Below are positions 22,701 to 32,206 of a DNA stretch of 64,000 nucleotides, in pieces (within the stretch, counting starts at the first letter, position 1; every line of letters begins with the position of its first letter). Below the pieces are notes generated by a model. The model was not told where the DNA came from. It was given only the letters and a program-made list of their open reading frames with translations, and did not search any database. This DNA is from Branchiostoma floridae (lineage: Eukaryota; Chordata; Leptocardii; Amphioxiformes; Branchiostomatidae), in NCBI RefSeq assembly GCF_000003815.2, contig NC_049980.1, positions 29,946,768 to 30,010,767 of the forward strand, given 5' to 3'. Made by a program: the position numbers and the translations under genes.

Positions 22701-24607
22701 GACAAACGATCGAGGTCCGAAGCCATTTTTCTCATCATTTATTTCATCGAGTTGAGGTCAGTTTCTGAACATTGCGTCATCATACAGCGCCCATTCAGCA
22801 GTCAGGTAACACGCACAGACGGGGGCGTATCTCCTCAGTGATAGAATCATCTTGTCTTACCTTAAAGCTTCAAGAGGGGAGAGGAAGTCAATACGTCTCT
22901 GTACTGCAGTATACATTGCATTTATAGCAACTTTCGCAATGTATTGCCTGCGTTCAGCTACCAGGCTTTCTCAAATACTGAGTGCTGAAGCAGAGAAGAC
23001 AGTTTGTGTCATTTTTCAAGTCTATGGTACGAATCGGCCGGGTATCGAGCTCACGACCTAATGGCAGCAGGGCGAACACTCACCAATTACTTACCGGGGT
23101 AGGAATCTTGAAATTAGAATTATTACGCAGAACTTAAGTCTCTGCTGGCCCACTTTCTCACGTGTGAGCTGTGCGGACATCAAGTTGATGAATGATTGTT
23201 TTTCCTTCTGGACACTCAAGGACCAGAGTGGGAAAAAGCACTAATAAAGAGGGATATACTAATTGGCAATGTGGGGAATACACGGATACAGCTTTCTTTA
23301 TCGATTCTACGCCCACATATCTGACCTGTATGGAAGAAAGTACATTCACAGGGTATTCTAGCCGTCCCTGACATTTGTCTTCACTTCGTGGTACTCCACG
23401 TCATGTAGTATGTTTGCAACGTGATTGTACGATGTTTAATGGTCCTTCTGATCATTCTGCTCCCATCTAGACAAAAACTAACTATCTACCCAACAAACGA
23501 ACCAACAGACCAGCTGGCAACAACATTGAAGACTTGAAATCTGCTCAAAACATTACCTTACCTAAACTTGTTCACTCAGAATGACCAAGCACATTGAAAA
23601 GCGCAACACTGTGAAAGGCATGGTAGCCTTTGTTGTCCTTGTCGCGTAGTCTTTCTTTATTCTTTTAGTGCCCACGATCATTTTGTTGATCACTATTGTA
23701 CAGTCTTTATCTAACGTCCTATCCGAGGGACGTTCCTAGCCGATGCTAGGTACCCATTTTCACCTGAGTAAAGCGGGGAAAATTGTGAAAAGTGCCTTTC
23801 CCAACGGCACAAGGATCGGTGCCACGGCAGGGTTCGAATTCAGGACCTCTTGGGCCTGAGACCAACGCGCTGCCGATTACGCCACGGCCATTAGTCTATT
23901 CTCACCGTATAAGTAAGGATGTTTGTGAATGCAAGCAATGGTGCAAGGAGGTTGGTGAATGCAATATAACGGTTTCATTTTCTACGTTTATGTTTGTTCA
24001 GGGTTTGGTACTGCTGGTGGTGGTTCTGAACTGCCAGGCGGCCGGCGGTGCCTCGACCAGGCGGCAGTGTCGCCCCATCTCCCAGGCAGAGCTCATCAGC
24101 AGGCTGGGTACGGCCTTCAACCGCAGGTACATGGCCACGTCGTTGCCACAGGCCCAGAGAATGAGCAGCGTCCCCAGCAGGTACGACATGCCCGACACGT
24201 ACGACGCGCCGACCAGAATGGATACCCTCCCCGGCTCCCCGAACCGCAACCGCACCATGCTCTCCAGTGTGGTCACCGGCCGCAGACGAAGACCGAGCGT
24301 GGGAACGATCGGCAAGGTCCGCCGGCACACGGAGAACGAGCCCTTCGCTGACACGCACCCTTTGCCGTGGGCCTGCAAGGAGCGATCGGTATGGCACGAT
24401 CTCGGGCCCAACCACTTTCCGAGATACCTGCGGTCCGTAGAGTGCGAAGAACACAGTTGCTGGTACGGACACTACACCTGCAAGCCGCGCTCCTTCGTCG
24501 TCAAGATCCTGGAACAGAAGAGAGTGACCGGAGACTGCGCTTTCGAGGACCAGTGGCACATGAAGGAGCACCTGCTCACGTTCTGCTGCGAGTGTGCACG
24601 ACCATGA
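16775..24607 (+). CDS. Secreted Trunk-like cystine-knot protein
   Basis: Two exons, 16775-16837 and 24002-24607, join in phase 0 into a 222-residue protein. The join creates a signal peptide: the hydrophobic stretch spans the splice, about residues 16-31, ending near the Gln-Ala-Ala at 33-35. A propeptide with a sequon at Asn104 is followed by the furin-type site RRRR at 115-118. The C-terminal domain carries eight cysteines (146, 169, 174, 181, 200, 216, 217, 219) and the motifs DLGPNHFPRYLRSVEC, CWYGHYTCKPRSF and TFCCEC. This is the pattern of Trunk/PTTH, arthropod ligands of the Torso receptor kinase, related to Noggin-like cystine knots. In amphioxus the receptor and role are not evident from sequence. 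The 7.2-kb intron is filled with transposons. The family assignment is from motif recall; Noggin-like is the main alternative. Confidence 0.85.
17205..17232. repeat. (GTT)n microsatellite
   Basis: About eight GTT units lie in the large intron of the Trunk-like gene. Confidence 0.9.
18040..18274. mobile_element. TTAA-flanked MITE (235 bp)
   Basis: The terminal inverted repeats begin CATACATTCGCATAATTCC and are identical for about 46 bases at both ends. The element is flanked on both sides by TTAA (18036-18039 and 18275-18278). A TTAA target duplication is the mark of piggyBac or Kolobok-type transposition. It has no coding capacity and lies in the intron of the Trunk-like gene. Confidence 0.85.
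19151..19186. repeat. (GGAT)n microsatellite
   Basis: A short imperfect GGAT/GCAT tetranucleotide run next to the SINE insertion. Confidence 0.8.
19211..19716 (-). mobile_element. tRNA-derived SINE (506 bp) with 14-bp target duplication
   Basis: The insertion is bounded by perfect direct repeats AACCAAATAGCCAT at 19197-19210 and 19717-19730. Read on the minus strand it begins with a tRNA-like head containing A box TAGCACAGTGGTA and B box GGTTCGAATCCGC, passes through a conserved body (cccttgggaaaggcac, then gttctttaacgtgc in reverse), contains two diverged copies of a 55-base module near 19310-19430, and ends in a short (GAT)n tail. The tail and the target duplication show LINE-driven retroposition. 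Related fragments occur at 23712, 47240, 47780 and 63410. Confidence 0.88.
19754..19833 (+). repeat. tRNA-like sequence (tRNA pseudogene or SINE head)
   Basis: The stretch has a good A box (TGGCCGAGCGGT, as in tRNA-Leu/Ser) and B box (GGTTCGATCCCC) followed by an oligo-T run. The T stem has one mismatch, the anticodon stem cannot be drawn with a 7-base loop, and the acceptor ends pair for only three bases. I read it as a decayed tRNA or a second SINE family, lying 24 bases downstream of the 506-bp SINE. Confidence 0.45.
20654..20713. repeat. Short inverted repeat (hairpin)
   Basis: AGCAGTTACTCAGGCAACTG and its near-complementary copy are separated by 15 bases. It is probably a small palindromic MITE, in the intron of the Trunk-like gene. 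Confidence 0.6.
21531..21742. repeat. 106-bp tandem duplication with CRE-like site
   Basis: Two head-to-tail copies with a period of 106 bases (starts 21531 and 21637) and the beginning of a third. Each contains TATATGACGTCACGT, whose core TGACGTCA is a perfect cAMP-response element, and both copies differ by few bases. It lies in the intron of the Trunk-like gene. Confidence 0.85.
22168..22561. mobile_element. Non-autonomous DNA element, 394 bp (family of the 29.3-kb element)
   Basis: The ends GAGGGTATGCATGG and its inverted partner (CATACAGACCCTC) match the termini of the larger element at 29327-30500. Inside each end are degenerate copies of the subterminal motif cttaacggtgaatt. The flanks read CTACAG and CTACAT, a 5/6 match to a 6-bp target duplication. 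No coding capacity. Confidence 0.75.
23010..23100 (-). repeat. Degraded tRNA-derived SINE
   Basis: On the minus strand a weak A box (gtaagtaattggtgagtg) precedes a B-box-like gagctcgatacccgg. It resembles the tRNA-like relic near 15300-15410. Confidence 0.35.
23712..23891 (-). mobile_element. SINE fragment
   Basis: This is a truncated minus-strand relative of the 506-bp SINE: tRNA-like head (TGGCGTAATCGGCAGCG, then GAATTCGAACCCT), and a body with the same 'gggaaaggcact' and 'tcggataggac' segments. It ends about 110 bases before the second exon of the Trunk-like gene. Confidence 0.75.
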
Positions 24608-27600
24608 CTCTTACGGAAAACAAAATAACATACCGAGCTTATTGCTAAGCGTTAGAGTTTGTGAGTTTGGGATGGGTCAGCATTTTCTCAGTAGTTTCTT
24701 GCCAAATCTGTGTGATGTAGATGAAAAAAAGAAGAAATGCATTGTTGTTTACATTGATTGCTGTGATCATTCCCGATCTAATGGTAAAAAAGGTCTCAGT
24801 ACACATTTTGTAGTCTCATTCAATCATTTGGCTTCCCCGGGTGGAACCAGGCTGTGATATTCTTCACAAAACTATGAATGTTCTAACTTAACTCTATCCT
24901 ACAGAAAAACAATGATAGTTTTATTCAACGGAATAGAAGATGACAAACTCAGCTTCCATCAGCCTCCATCAGGACTATTTTGACCACTTTCCTGACGCGC
25001 AATGATATTCGGAATGTGTGACGTCATGAGCGAGCCAAAGTTCCCTGATGTCGATACCTGCCGCCGAACTGTAGCTAGCTACAAATATTACTCTTTCACT
25101 TGTGACTGTGTGAACTAGACTATAGCAGTCGTCCGTCAGCGTATCCAATGAGGTTACAGCTTGGTACTAAGTGATTTATCAGAAATCTAAGTCTAAGTGA
25201 GATGATGTCCATCATGGTCCATCAACCGACGTTGATCCGGGACGGGGGTAGCTACAGGCATCTACTTTGGGCGACCTTTGACACACTACTGAGATCAAAC
25301 GTCCCTAGATCAGTGCGCGTCAGGAAACAGGTTGATTTTTCGAGGAAGGACGATTGCCAGCGTTCTTTTGCTTTGGATAAAAGTAAAAAGTGATGTATGT
25401 ATCGTATGAGGTTTCATTCCAATTATGGTAGTGGTTATACGGAAAGCAAAATTTACTAACCTGAAAAACTAGCAAACTTTGGCAACAACTTCAGTGCACG
25501 TCTACTTATTAGATCACGATACTATAACATGTATACAGCAGGTTCACCGAAAGACCTCCAAAAATACCGTGGATTGTTTTGCTCACTTGATAGGACCTTG
25601 CATTGGAGCCTATAGTCCTGTAACAGATGTTGATATAACGAAAAGCTAAACTTTGTTTTAACACTTAACGGGGTGTAGGAAATAAAAGACTCATGAAATG
25701 TTCATGCACATGTATCGGCGTCTATGTGTAAGAAACCCAACTTGTCGACAGGTGCGTATTTGTGGTGCCATTGTAACTTAGAGCATAGCTGCTGGAGAGC
25801 ACAATTGGTAAGCTTCTGTAGCCAGAATGGGAGCATTTTGCTGTGATACTATTTTTGTAAGTCCGTGTGGAGTGATGGCTTAAAGTGACTAATGTATACA
25901 TAATCAGAATATATATATATGTAAGGTTAGTACCATGCAGACTACGTACTTTTTGCTGTACCTGAAAATATTCAGCTTTATGATGATATCCTATAAGAGG
26001 AATGTGTGCCAAAGACAAAGCGTTTCGTCCCAGATAAGTCCTGATCGTAGACCGATAGTTCAGGGTAGTTGCTTTACAAGCGGAGAGTATGGCCTGAGAT
26101 GATGGTGATGGAATCCACATATCATGATCATGTGCTTTGTCTTAGTTGATGGATTGGGATTATGCGCTGTCACGGGCTTGTGGAGTATGCGTGCGTGTAT
26201 GTGTATGTATCTCTTATGGCGGCCTTGTACCCGCCAGGACACATAATGTGTGTGTCAAAGTCGGACACTGCCAATGACAAATCGGAGATGTACATGCCTG
26301 TGTACGACCAGACATGTCTAACGAAATGTGATAGAATCTTGCTCGATGGCTACAAATGCCGTCTGTTACTTTCGTGACTTTCTGGCTGACATTGATAGGA
26401 TAATATTGATCATCACAGTCCTTGTCGTCCTGACAGACTCTCTGTTCACCCCCGATGGGCCCATCTGTGAGCAACAGGACCAGATAAACTTCTTCAGGGC
26501 AATATTGATAAGGACATGTCAATATAAATGCTTTCAATATTTCAAAGGTAATCTAAGCTAGACATCTTGCCTAAATGTGAACAATGTCTTTAAATATACA
26601 TGTATTTGCATTTGTGTTAAGAATTATCGAGATATAGACCTCCCGACTGTCAATCAAAATAAGCAATTCGGCCAATAGGATAGCGGTATCTGGTCACGTG
26701 TCAACCACGTGTCCTGCCGTCGTGGGCAGGGCTACTTGTACGGAACATTATGCTAACATGTTCAAATTTTGTTGTGTAATGGTGTATTCTATAATCAAGA
26801 CAAACTGAAAACCGTGTTACTTTAATTTACACATGTGAAAAGATTGCATATCTTGCCATTGCACATTGGAACCGTTATGAATGTACTTATGTCTGTATTG
26901 CCTTATTAATTCGTTTGCAAAATGCATTTCTGTTGAATGTAGACTTGTAATATGCTTCTGGTTATCCAGGCAAATCGAACCTCGTCGCAATAGGTGGATA
27001 GCTCAGTTACAGTGGATCAAAGTTTTCTCTGAGATAAAGATATACTTTCTGGTTATACCTGGAAATATTCAGTTGCCTGATGCTATCAAAAGAAAAGAAA
27101 AAGTATTTTGAGTGTCAAAGAAAAAATGCGTCGTCAAAGAATGCCAAAGCACTGCCAGCACAATTCGAACTTTGAATAAAAGTTGAACATTATCCAACTG
27201 CACTGAGCTGGTTCTTTCTGTCGCCACACCACGTTTGGTGGAGATAAACGCAAACAAGCGATAGATATCAAAGATGAAATAAAGATTTTAAACATGTGAT
27301 GAAAATAGAAGGAATTTCATACGTCTGGTTCAGGTCAAACGGGATTTTTTTTCTTACTAAATGGTAACAAGACTCGAAGACCACTTCATGATTACGGGTT
27401 ACATGAATAGGACTTGAACAGCATCTCTTCTATATACCTCAGAAACATCATGATTGAAACCAGTTCAACTGCTCGCTAAGAGTCAGGGCTAATAGGGCCT
27501 TCACACTGAAACCGAATCAGTAGGAATCGAGCAGAACCAGCCGGAATGAATTATTTGCAAAATTCGTGCCACATTCGGGGCCATTTGAGTGGGAATTCCA

Positions 27601-27608
27601 AATAGGCC
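24608..27608. other. Intergenic stretch downstream of the Trunk-like gene
   Basis: No coding sequence is supported. A pair of inverted TTTCCTGACGCGCA-like motifs at about 24988 and 25318, with a third copy near 32773, hints at an old MITE. No clear polyadenylation signal follows the Trunk-like stop codon within 300 bases. Confidence 0.35.
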
Positions 27609-27612
27609 TTAA

Positions 27613-28072
27613 ACCCCCTTCACACGAGAAGGAATGAGCCAGAATGCCGTCAGAATGAAAATTATTTTCTATTCCTGTGCATTCGCAGTGTATTCTAGAC
27701 ATTCCGACTACATTCCAGATATTCTTTCGGCCACATTCGGGCAGGATTCGAGATGGCTTGCCGTTTCGATTCTCCATCGAATGAGATAAGAATGTTTCGA
27801 ATAATGTTGGAATGCCGCAGAATGGGGTCAGACTGCAGTGCCAGTAGGAATAGTTAGAATCCGCTTAGAATCCACTATGAATGCCATTCGATATTTCTCC
27901 ACTTCGAATGCACCTCGACATGTCAAAAACTTTCGGGCTAGCCAAAAGAACGGGCACAAATAGTTGGAATGGAGTTGGAACAAACTTCGAATTGCCAGGA
28001 ATTGCCAGGAATAGAAAAGAATATTCATTCCGACGGCATTCCGGCTCATTCGTGCCCTCGTGTGAAGGGGGC
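27613..28072. mobile_element. TTAA-flanked MITE (460 bp)
   Basis: Terminal inverted repeats of roughly 45 bases begin (A/G)CCCCCTTCACACGAG and continue through gaatgagcc and gaatgccgtc. TTAA occurs directly outside both ends (27609-27612 and 28073-28076), the target duplication of piggyBac/Kolobok-like elements. The interior is rich in diverged gaatg/cattc repeats. The termini differ from the other TTAA MITE at 18040. A partial end of a similar element (gggccttcacactg) occurs at about 27494. Confidence 0.8.
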
Positions 28073-28271
28073 TTAACTGAACTCAATAGAAGAAGCAGGT
28101 GTTACGACGAACTACAAAGGCTGTTGGTGAAATTCCGTACCCAGTTTAGACTGAATTTTTATGCTCAAATTGTGCAATCACTTTTTCTGAAATTTTTCAC
28201 TATACAGAATGTTTATGCCTCGCTAGAAAAAAAGTGATTTCACAACGTGAGCATAAAAACCATGTTAGGGG

Positions 28272-28466
28272 GTGGAGCAAAGACCCCTCTACCACAAAAT
28301 TAGGTCTAACCTTTTCCGTAAAATGGGAGACAACATCAGAGACTGGACATCTCTAAACCTACAGGAAAGACTGGCTGTTGCAGAAGACAGAAGGGCCTGG
28401 AGACAACTCTCAATTTCATTGCTACCTTGTCCCCCCCAACGACCTGGAGGTCAAGGGACTAGGTAG
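28272..28466 (+). pseudogene. LINE fragment, C-terminus of reverse transcriptase ORF
   Basis: The frame contains KMGDNIRDWTSLNL followed by QERLAVAEDRRAWRQL. This matches the end of the ORF in RTE/craniofacial-development-protein-2-like LINEs, where a helix DNIKEWTGL is followed by a DR.RWR motif. Only this tail is present, so it is a dead fragment. Confidence 0.55.
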
Positions 28467-28499
28467 GAAGGTAAAATTGATGCTACGAAATCATTTTTC

Positions 28500-29326
28500 A
28501 GGACTTGGCTCCTGTACTGTAAGCTAAGGAAGCCACTAGGCAGGACCCATTTCCGTGATCAGAGGCACGATCACACGCCTCCGCCCACTGCTGCCCCGGC
28601 TCACGGGGTGTCGGCCGAGGTCGCCACCAACTCGCCGATTAACGAGTTCGATAACTTTTGACAACCATGTCTTATACACCAGGCCTTAATGCCGCACCGC
28701 GGCAGTGTATCGACGTTTCTATCATCACGAGATGTTGTCAGAGGATCTTTCAAAAATATTTCAAAGAATGAGTCTTGCCAATCTGCAGTGTGTGGGGGAG
28801 GAGTGTCCTCAATGCGGGTCGAGGGTCCTCATGCACAACACGTATCCTTGAACTTCATCTGTGCAAGTTGGTAGAATTCATTTTGTAACAGGACTCGACT
28901 GGGACTTAAGGGGATTGAATGTCTCGGTCCGGAGTCTTTTTTTCCGACTTGGTGCCGATCTGATCATGACTGACTTGTTTGAAATTTTCGTCGATTGGAC
29001 ACGTTATCTTGGACAAAACAATTACGAAAAGCTATTTTCACACGAAAACCAATATTTAAGTCGGAGGACGTTCATGACGTCCCCCGTCTGTACATAGTAA
29101 AAACTTTTCTGAAAGAGGAGTAAAATATGCCACACATATGACAGGGCCATACAGCGTATATGAATCTAATTTTAGAATACAAACAACTTCAGTCGGTCGT
29201 ATAAATGTTGAAGTCACTTCAGAAGTCACCAGTTAGTTTATTATTTATCTATAAAAATTCGGTCTATGGATGCAACATACTTTTTTATCTGATCATAATG
29301 ATCTAATAAACTATTCAGTTATTCAT
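28500..29326. other. Intergenic stretch without recognised genes
   Basis: I see no exon or defined repeat end here, apart from the 6-bp target duplicate (29321-29326) of the next element. Confidence 0.35.
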
Positions 29327-30500
29327 GAGGGTCTGCATGGGGGGGTCTTGGTAACGCTTAACGGTGAATTCAGGAGGCCCGGTAACGCTTAACGGTAAAT
29401 TCAGGAGGCCCGGTAACGCTTAACGGTAAATTCAGAATGAGTTACAAAGCATAACAGTAACATTGACGTGCATTCCTATTCATACAACGCTAGAGTAGTT
29501 ATATCAATGGGTGAAATACATTGTGAGAAGCAAACGGTGCCCAGAACTCGGAGGAATGACAGGGACAATGTCCATGACATCTGTAAATTGCCGTAGGCAG
29601 ATCTAGAGTTCCCGGCCCGCCACAGAGACGGCGGCAGCAAATTTCTTACGGGGGGATTGAACTATGTTCCCCCGGAAAAATTCTAAAATCAAGACCCTCT
29701 TAAATGCTATTTCCTGCATTTTCGGCAAATTTTGCCGACCGACTAAGCTAGGTTGATTTTGACATTTTCATCAAATTACACATGATTATACTCGTAGCTT
29801 TGGCCTACACCCCCAGAGCCCCGACGTATTTTTACCATTTCGAGCACGGAAAGGCACGAGACGTTGCAATATAAGTCCGGGAAAATTTGGACCGTCTGAA
29901 ACACCATTTACTGTATTTTGAAGGACAGATTTTGCCGTAAGAGGAAGCTAATAAATGACATTTTATTAGAGAGAAAAGTTGTTTTTTTAACGCCCCTAAC
30001 GTATTTTCGCCATGTCGTCGTGAGCGACAAAGGTGCAAGCCGTCGCAATGGAGGTCCGGAGAAACCTCATTTTCTGCATTCTAGGAGAACTTTTTGCCCG
30101 AACCTAAGCTATGTTGGACACTGAAATCTGTATGAGTGATATAGTTTTGAGGTCGACGCTTCCGCAACAAATTTTACCATGTTCATAGCCGAAGGCCGGG
30201 AGGCTCGGAGAAATTTTGAAATCTGGACCCTTCGAAACGCCATTTCCTGCATCTTCAGGGCTTCTATCTGGCATTTGACTTCGTGTGTATAGTATAACGG
30301 GTTACGAAGAATTTCTTGGTAACGCTTAACGGTGAATTCGGGATAAAAAAATAACGATTAACGTTGAATTAAAACGACCAATAACGCTTCACGAAGAATA
30401 TACCGATAACGATTAACGTTGAATTAGAGCGGGTCGGTAACGATTAACGGTGAATTAAAATGGCTCGTAACGCTTAACGGAAAAAGGCATGCAGACCCTC
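29327..30500. mobile_element. DNA element with subterminal repeat arrays (1174 bp)
   Basis: The element is bounded by inverted termini GAGGGTCTGCATG and CATGCAGACCCTC and by a perfect 6-bp target duplication ATTCAT (29321-29326, 30501-30506). Three copies of TAACGCTTAACGGTRAATT lie tandemly inside the left end with a 31-base period, and about six diverged copies lie inside the right end (30315-30480). The middle (29610-30260) consists of about four degenerate copies of a module roughly 170-180 bases long. No transposase frame is present, so it is non-autonomous. A 394-bp relative is at 22168. The superfamily is not recognised. Confidence 0.85.
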
Positions 30501-30506
30501 ATTCAT

Positions 30507-32147
30507 ACTGCCAGCCCATACTTACAGACGAGACACGCTATAAGATTTCTACATTTGATTCACTACTCAAGACGTCACGTGTTCTATCGGCATCACGTGA
30601 CGTAAAAGAAGTGATAAACTTCTCCTTTTAGACAACTATCTCTAATAATTTTTTGTCATTTTTTTTACGCTTTCTGATGGATTTACCTTTGTATAAATAA
30701 CTCTAAGAAATTTATAAATTGAGAAAATAAAACTTAAGCATCGTACTCCCAAACATAAAATAACAGCATACACAAATATATTACAAAGTACTCAGAATAA
30801 GAATAGAAACAGAATATATAGATTTATTTTGTCACTTTTGATCAATATTAAACCAACCGCAACAAACATGTACAACTCAGTTGGTGACATAATAATAATC
30901 AGTTTGCTATAGATCAATTCACGTTTTCGGTATAACGTTACCCTTTTCACCTCTGATTCACATGTACACACCACGAAGATATCATTAAGTAATCTCAATA
31001 AGCATGACAGAATTTGAAGAGTAAAATACAGCACCTTGCAGTGTTTACATACAAGTTAATAAAACGTGCAACACAACAGCAACAGCAACACAATGCACAA
31101 CGTAACGTTAATACTATAGTTGCTCACTCGTTATGTACATTTTCTAACACGATGTACATCAGCCGAGCATTCGAACGTATACTACCATAAAGCAAGGAGG
31201 TTTTAATCTCCTTGCATAAAGTTACACAATCAAAGAAACATGAAGTAAACAAAGAAAAGATACAGCTACATAGTTTATACATTGACCTGGCAAAAAAACT
31301 GTCATTTTTGGCGACGCCTAGGTGGCGCATCTTATTGTGCATCAGACTCATTTTTATGAAACTGTAAATCACACGAACTGTGGTCCTTTAACGTCGCACT
31401 GGAAGGAAACACCAACGTTTAACGGTAAAACGCACCTATATGTCTTTGCAGTAGAGAGTCAGGCAGTTTATGTGAACAATGAATCATTTCCTACTTGAGC
31501 CGATTCTAATATATCTCATGAAAAATTACTATGTGGTATTAAAGCTGGTGACCAGTCTCTTCCAAAGCTACGGGATGGAGTCCTCGGCACTGTAAGCTTC
31601 TATCTCCATCGGGCCAACTAAGCACTGTCTGCCAAAGTCCTCAGAGGACTGAGGCAAAATTTTCTTGAGGGTATGTTGGTCGTTGTGCCGTTGTGCACTG
31701 GAGTAGCGTAACAATGTGGCCCAGCATCACAAGAACTACTTGAATATTTCCTGAATCCTGTGATAATTAAAGATATTTTCGTCTTGCTTTTTCCTGATAT
31801 GAATGACAATTGGTTTTCAATCTTGGGTTGCTTTGACAACAAACAGATAATCTAGTTTCTTCCTCACGCAACAAATTGGTGCCATAATATACAATAGAAT
31901 GTACTGCAACTGCAGGTATTCGCCTGAAATCTCAGATACTTTAAATTTCACACATTTTAGGAATAGACCACGAAGGACGTGTTTGGTGTGTGAAAATGTA
32001 GGTAGAAAACCATGCATTGCAATGTGTTTGTGAAAGTTTAAAAAAATTGCACAATTTGGTTTACCCAACGATGTACAAAAATGAACTGTTTGGGCTAAAC
32101 ACATTCTACAAACATTTTTCACTTCTTCCCAACACGATCCTTCCTGG
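30507..32147. other. Intergenic AT-rich stretch
   Basis: No supported gene. The right part is 3' flank of the desaturase gene. Confidence 0.35.
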
Positions 32148-32153
32148 TTTATT
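32148..32153 (-). terminator. Polyadenylation signal of the desaturase gene
   Basis: On the minus strand an AATAAA occurs 54 bases after the desaturase stop codon. It would give a very short 3' untranslated region; later signals are possible. Confidence 0.4.
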
Positions 32154-32206
32154 CTGAAGTAGCTCGAAGGCACGGACGGCATGGAAACCCGTTTCATGTG
32201 TTTGCT

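Noticed and set aside
23975-24571. Long minus-strand frames opposite the Trunk-like exon
   Set aside because: The plus-strand frame has cysteine spacing, signal peptide and splice phase; the opposite frames have none of these.
29350-29435. Direct repeats at 29.35 kb as a stand-alone satellite
   Set aside because: Their mirror set at 30.3-30.48 kb and the flanking 6-bp duplication show they are subterminal repeats of one transposon.
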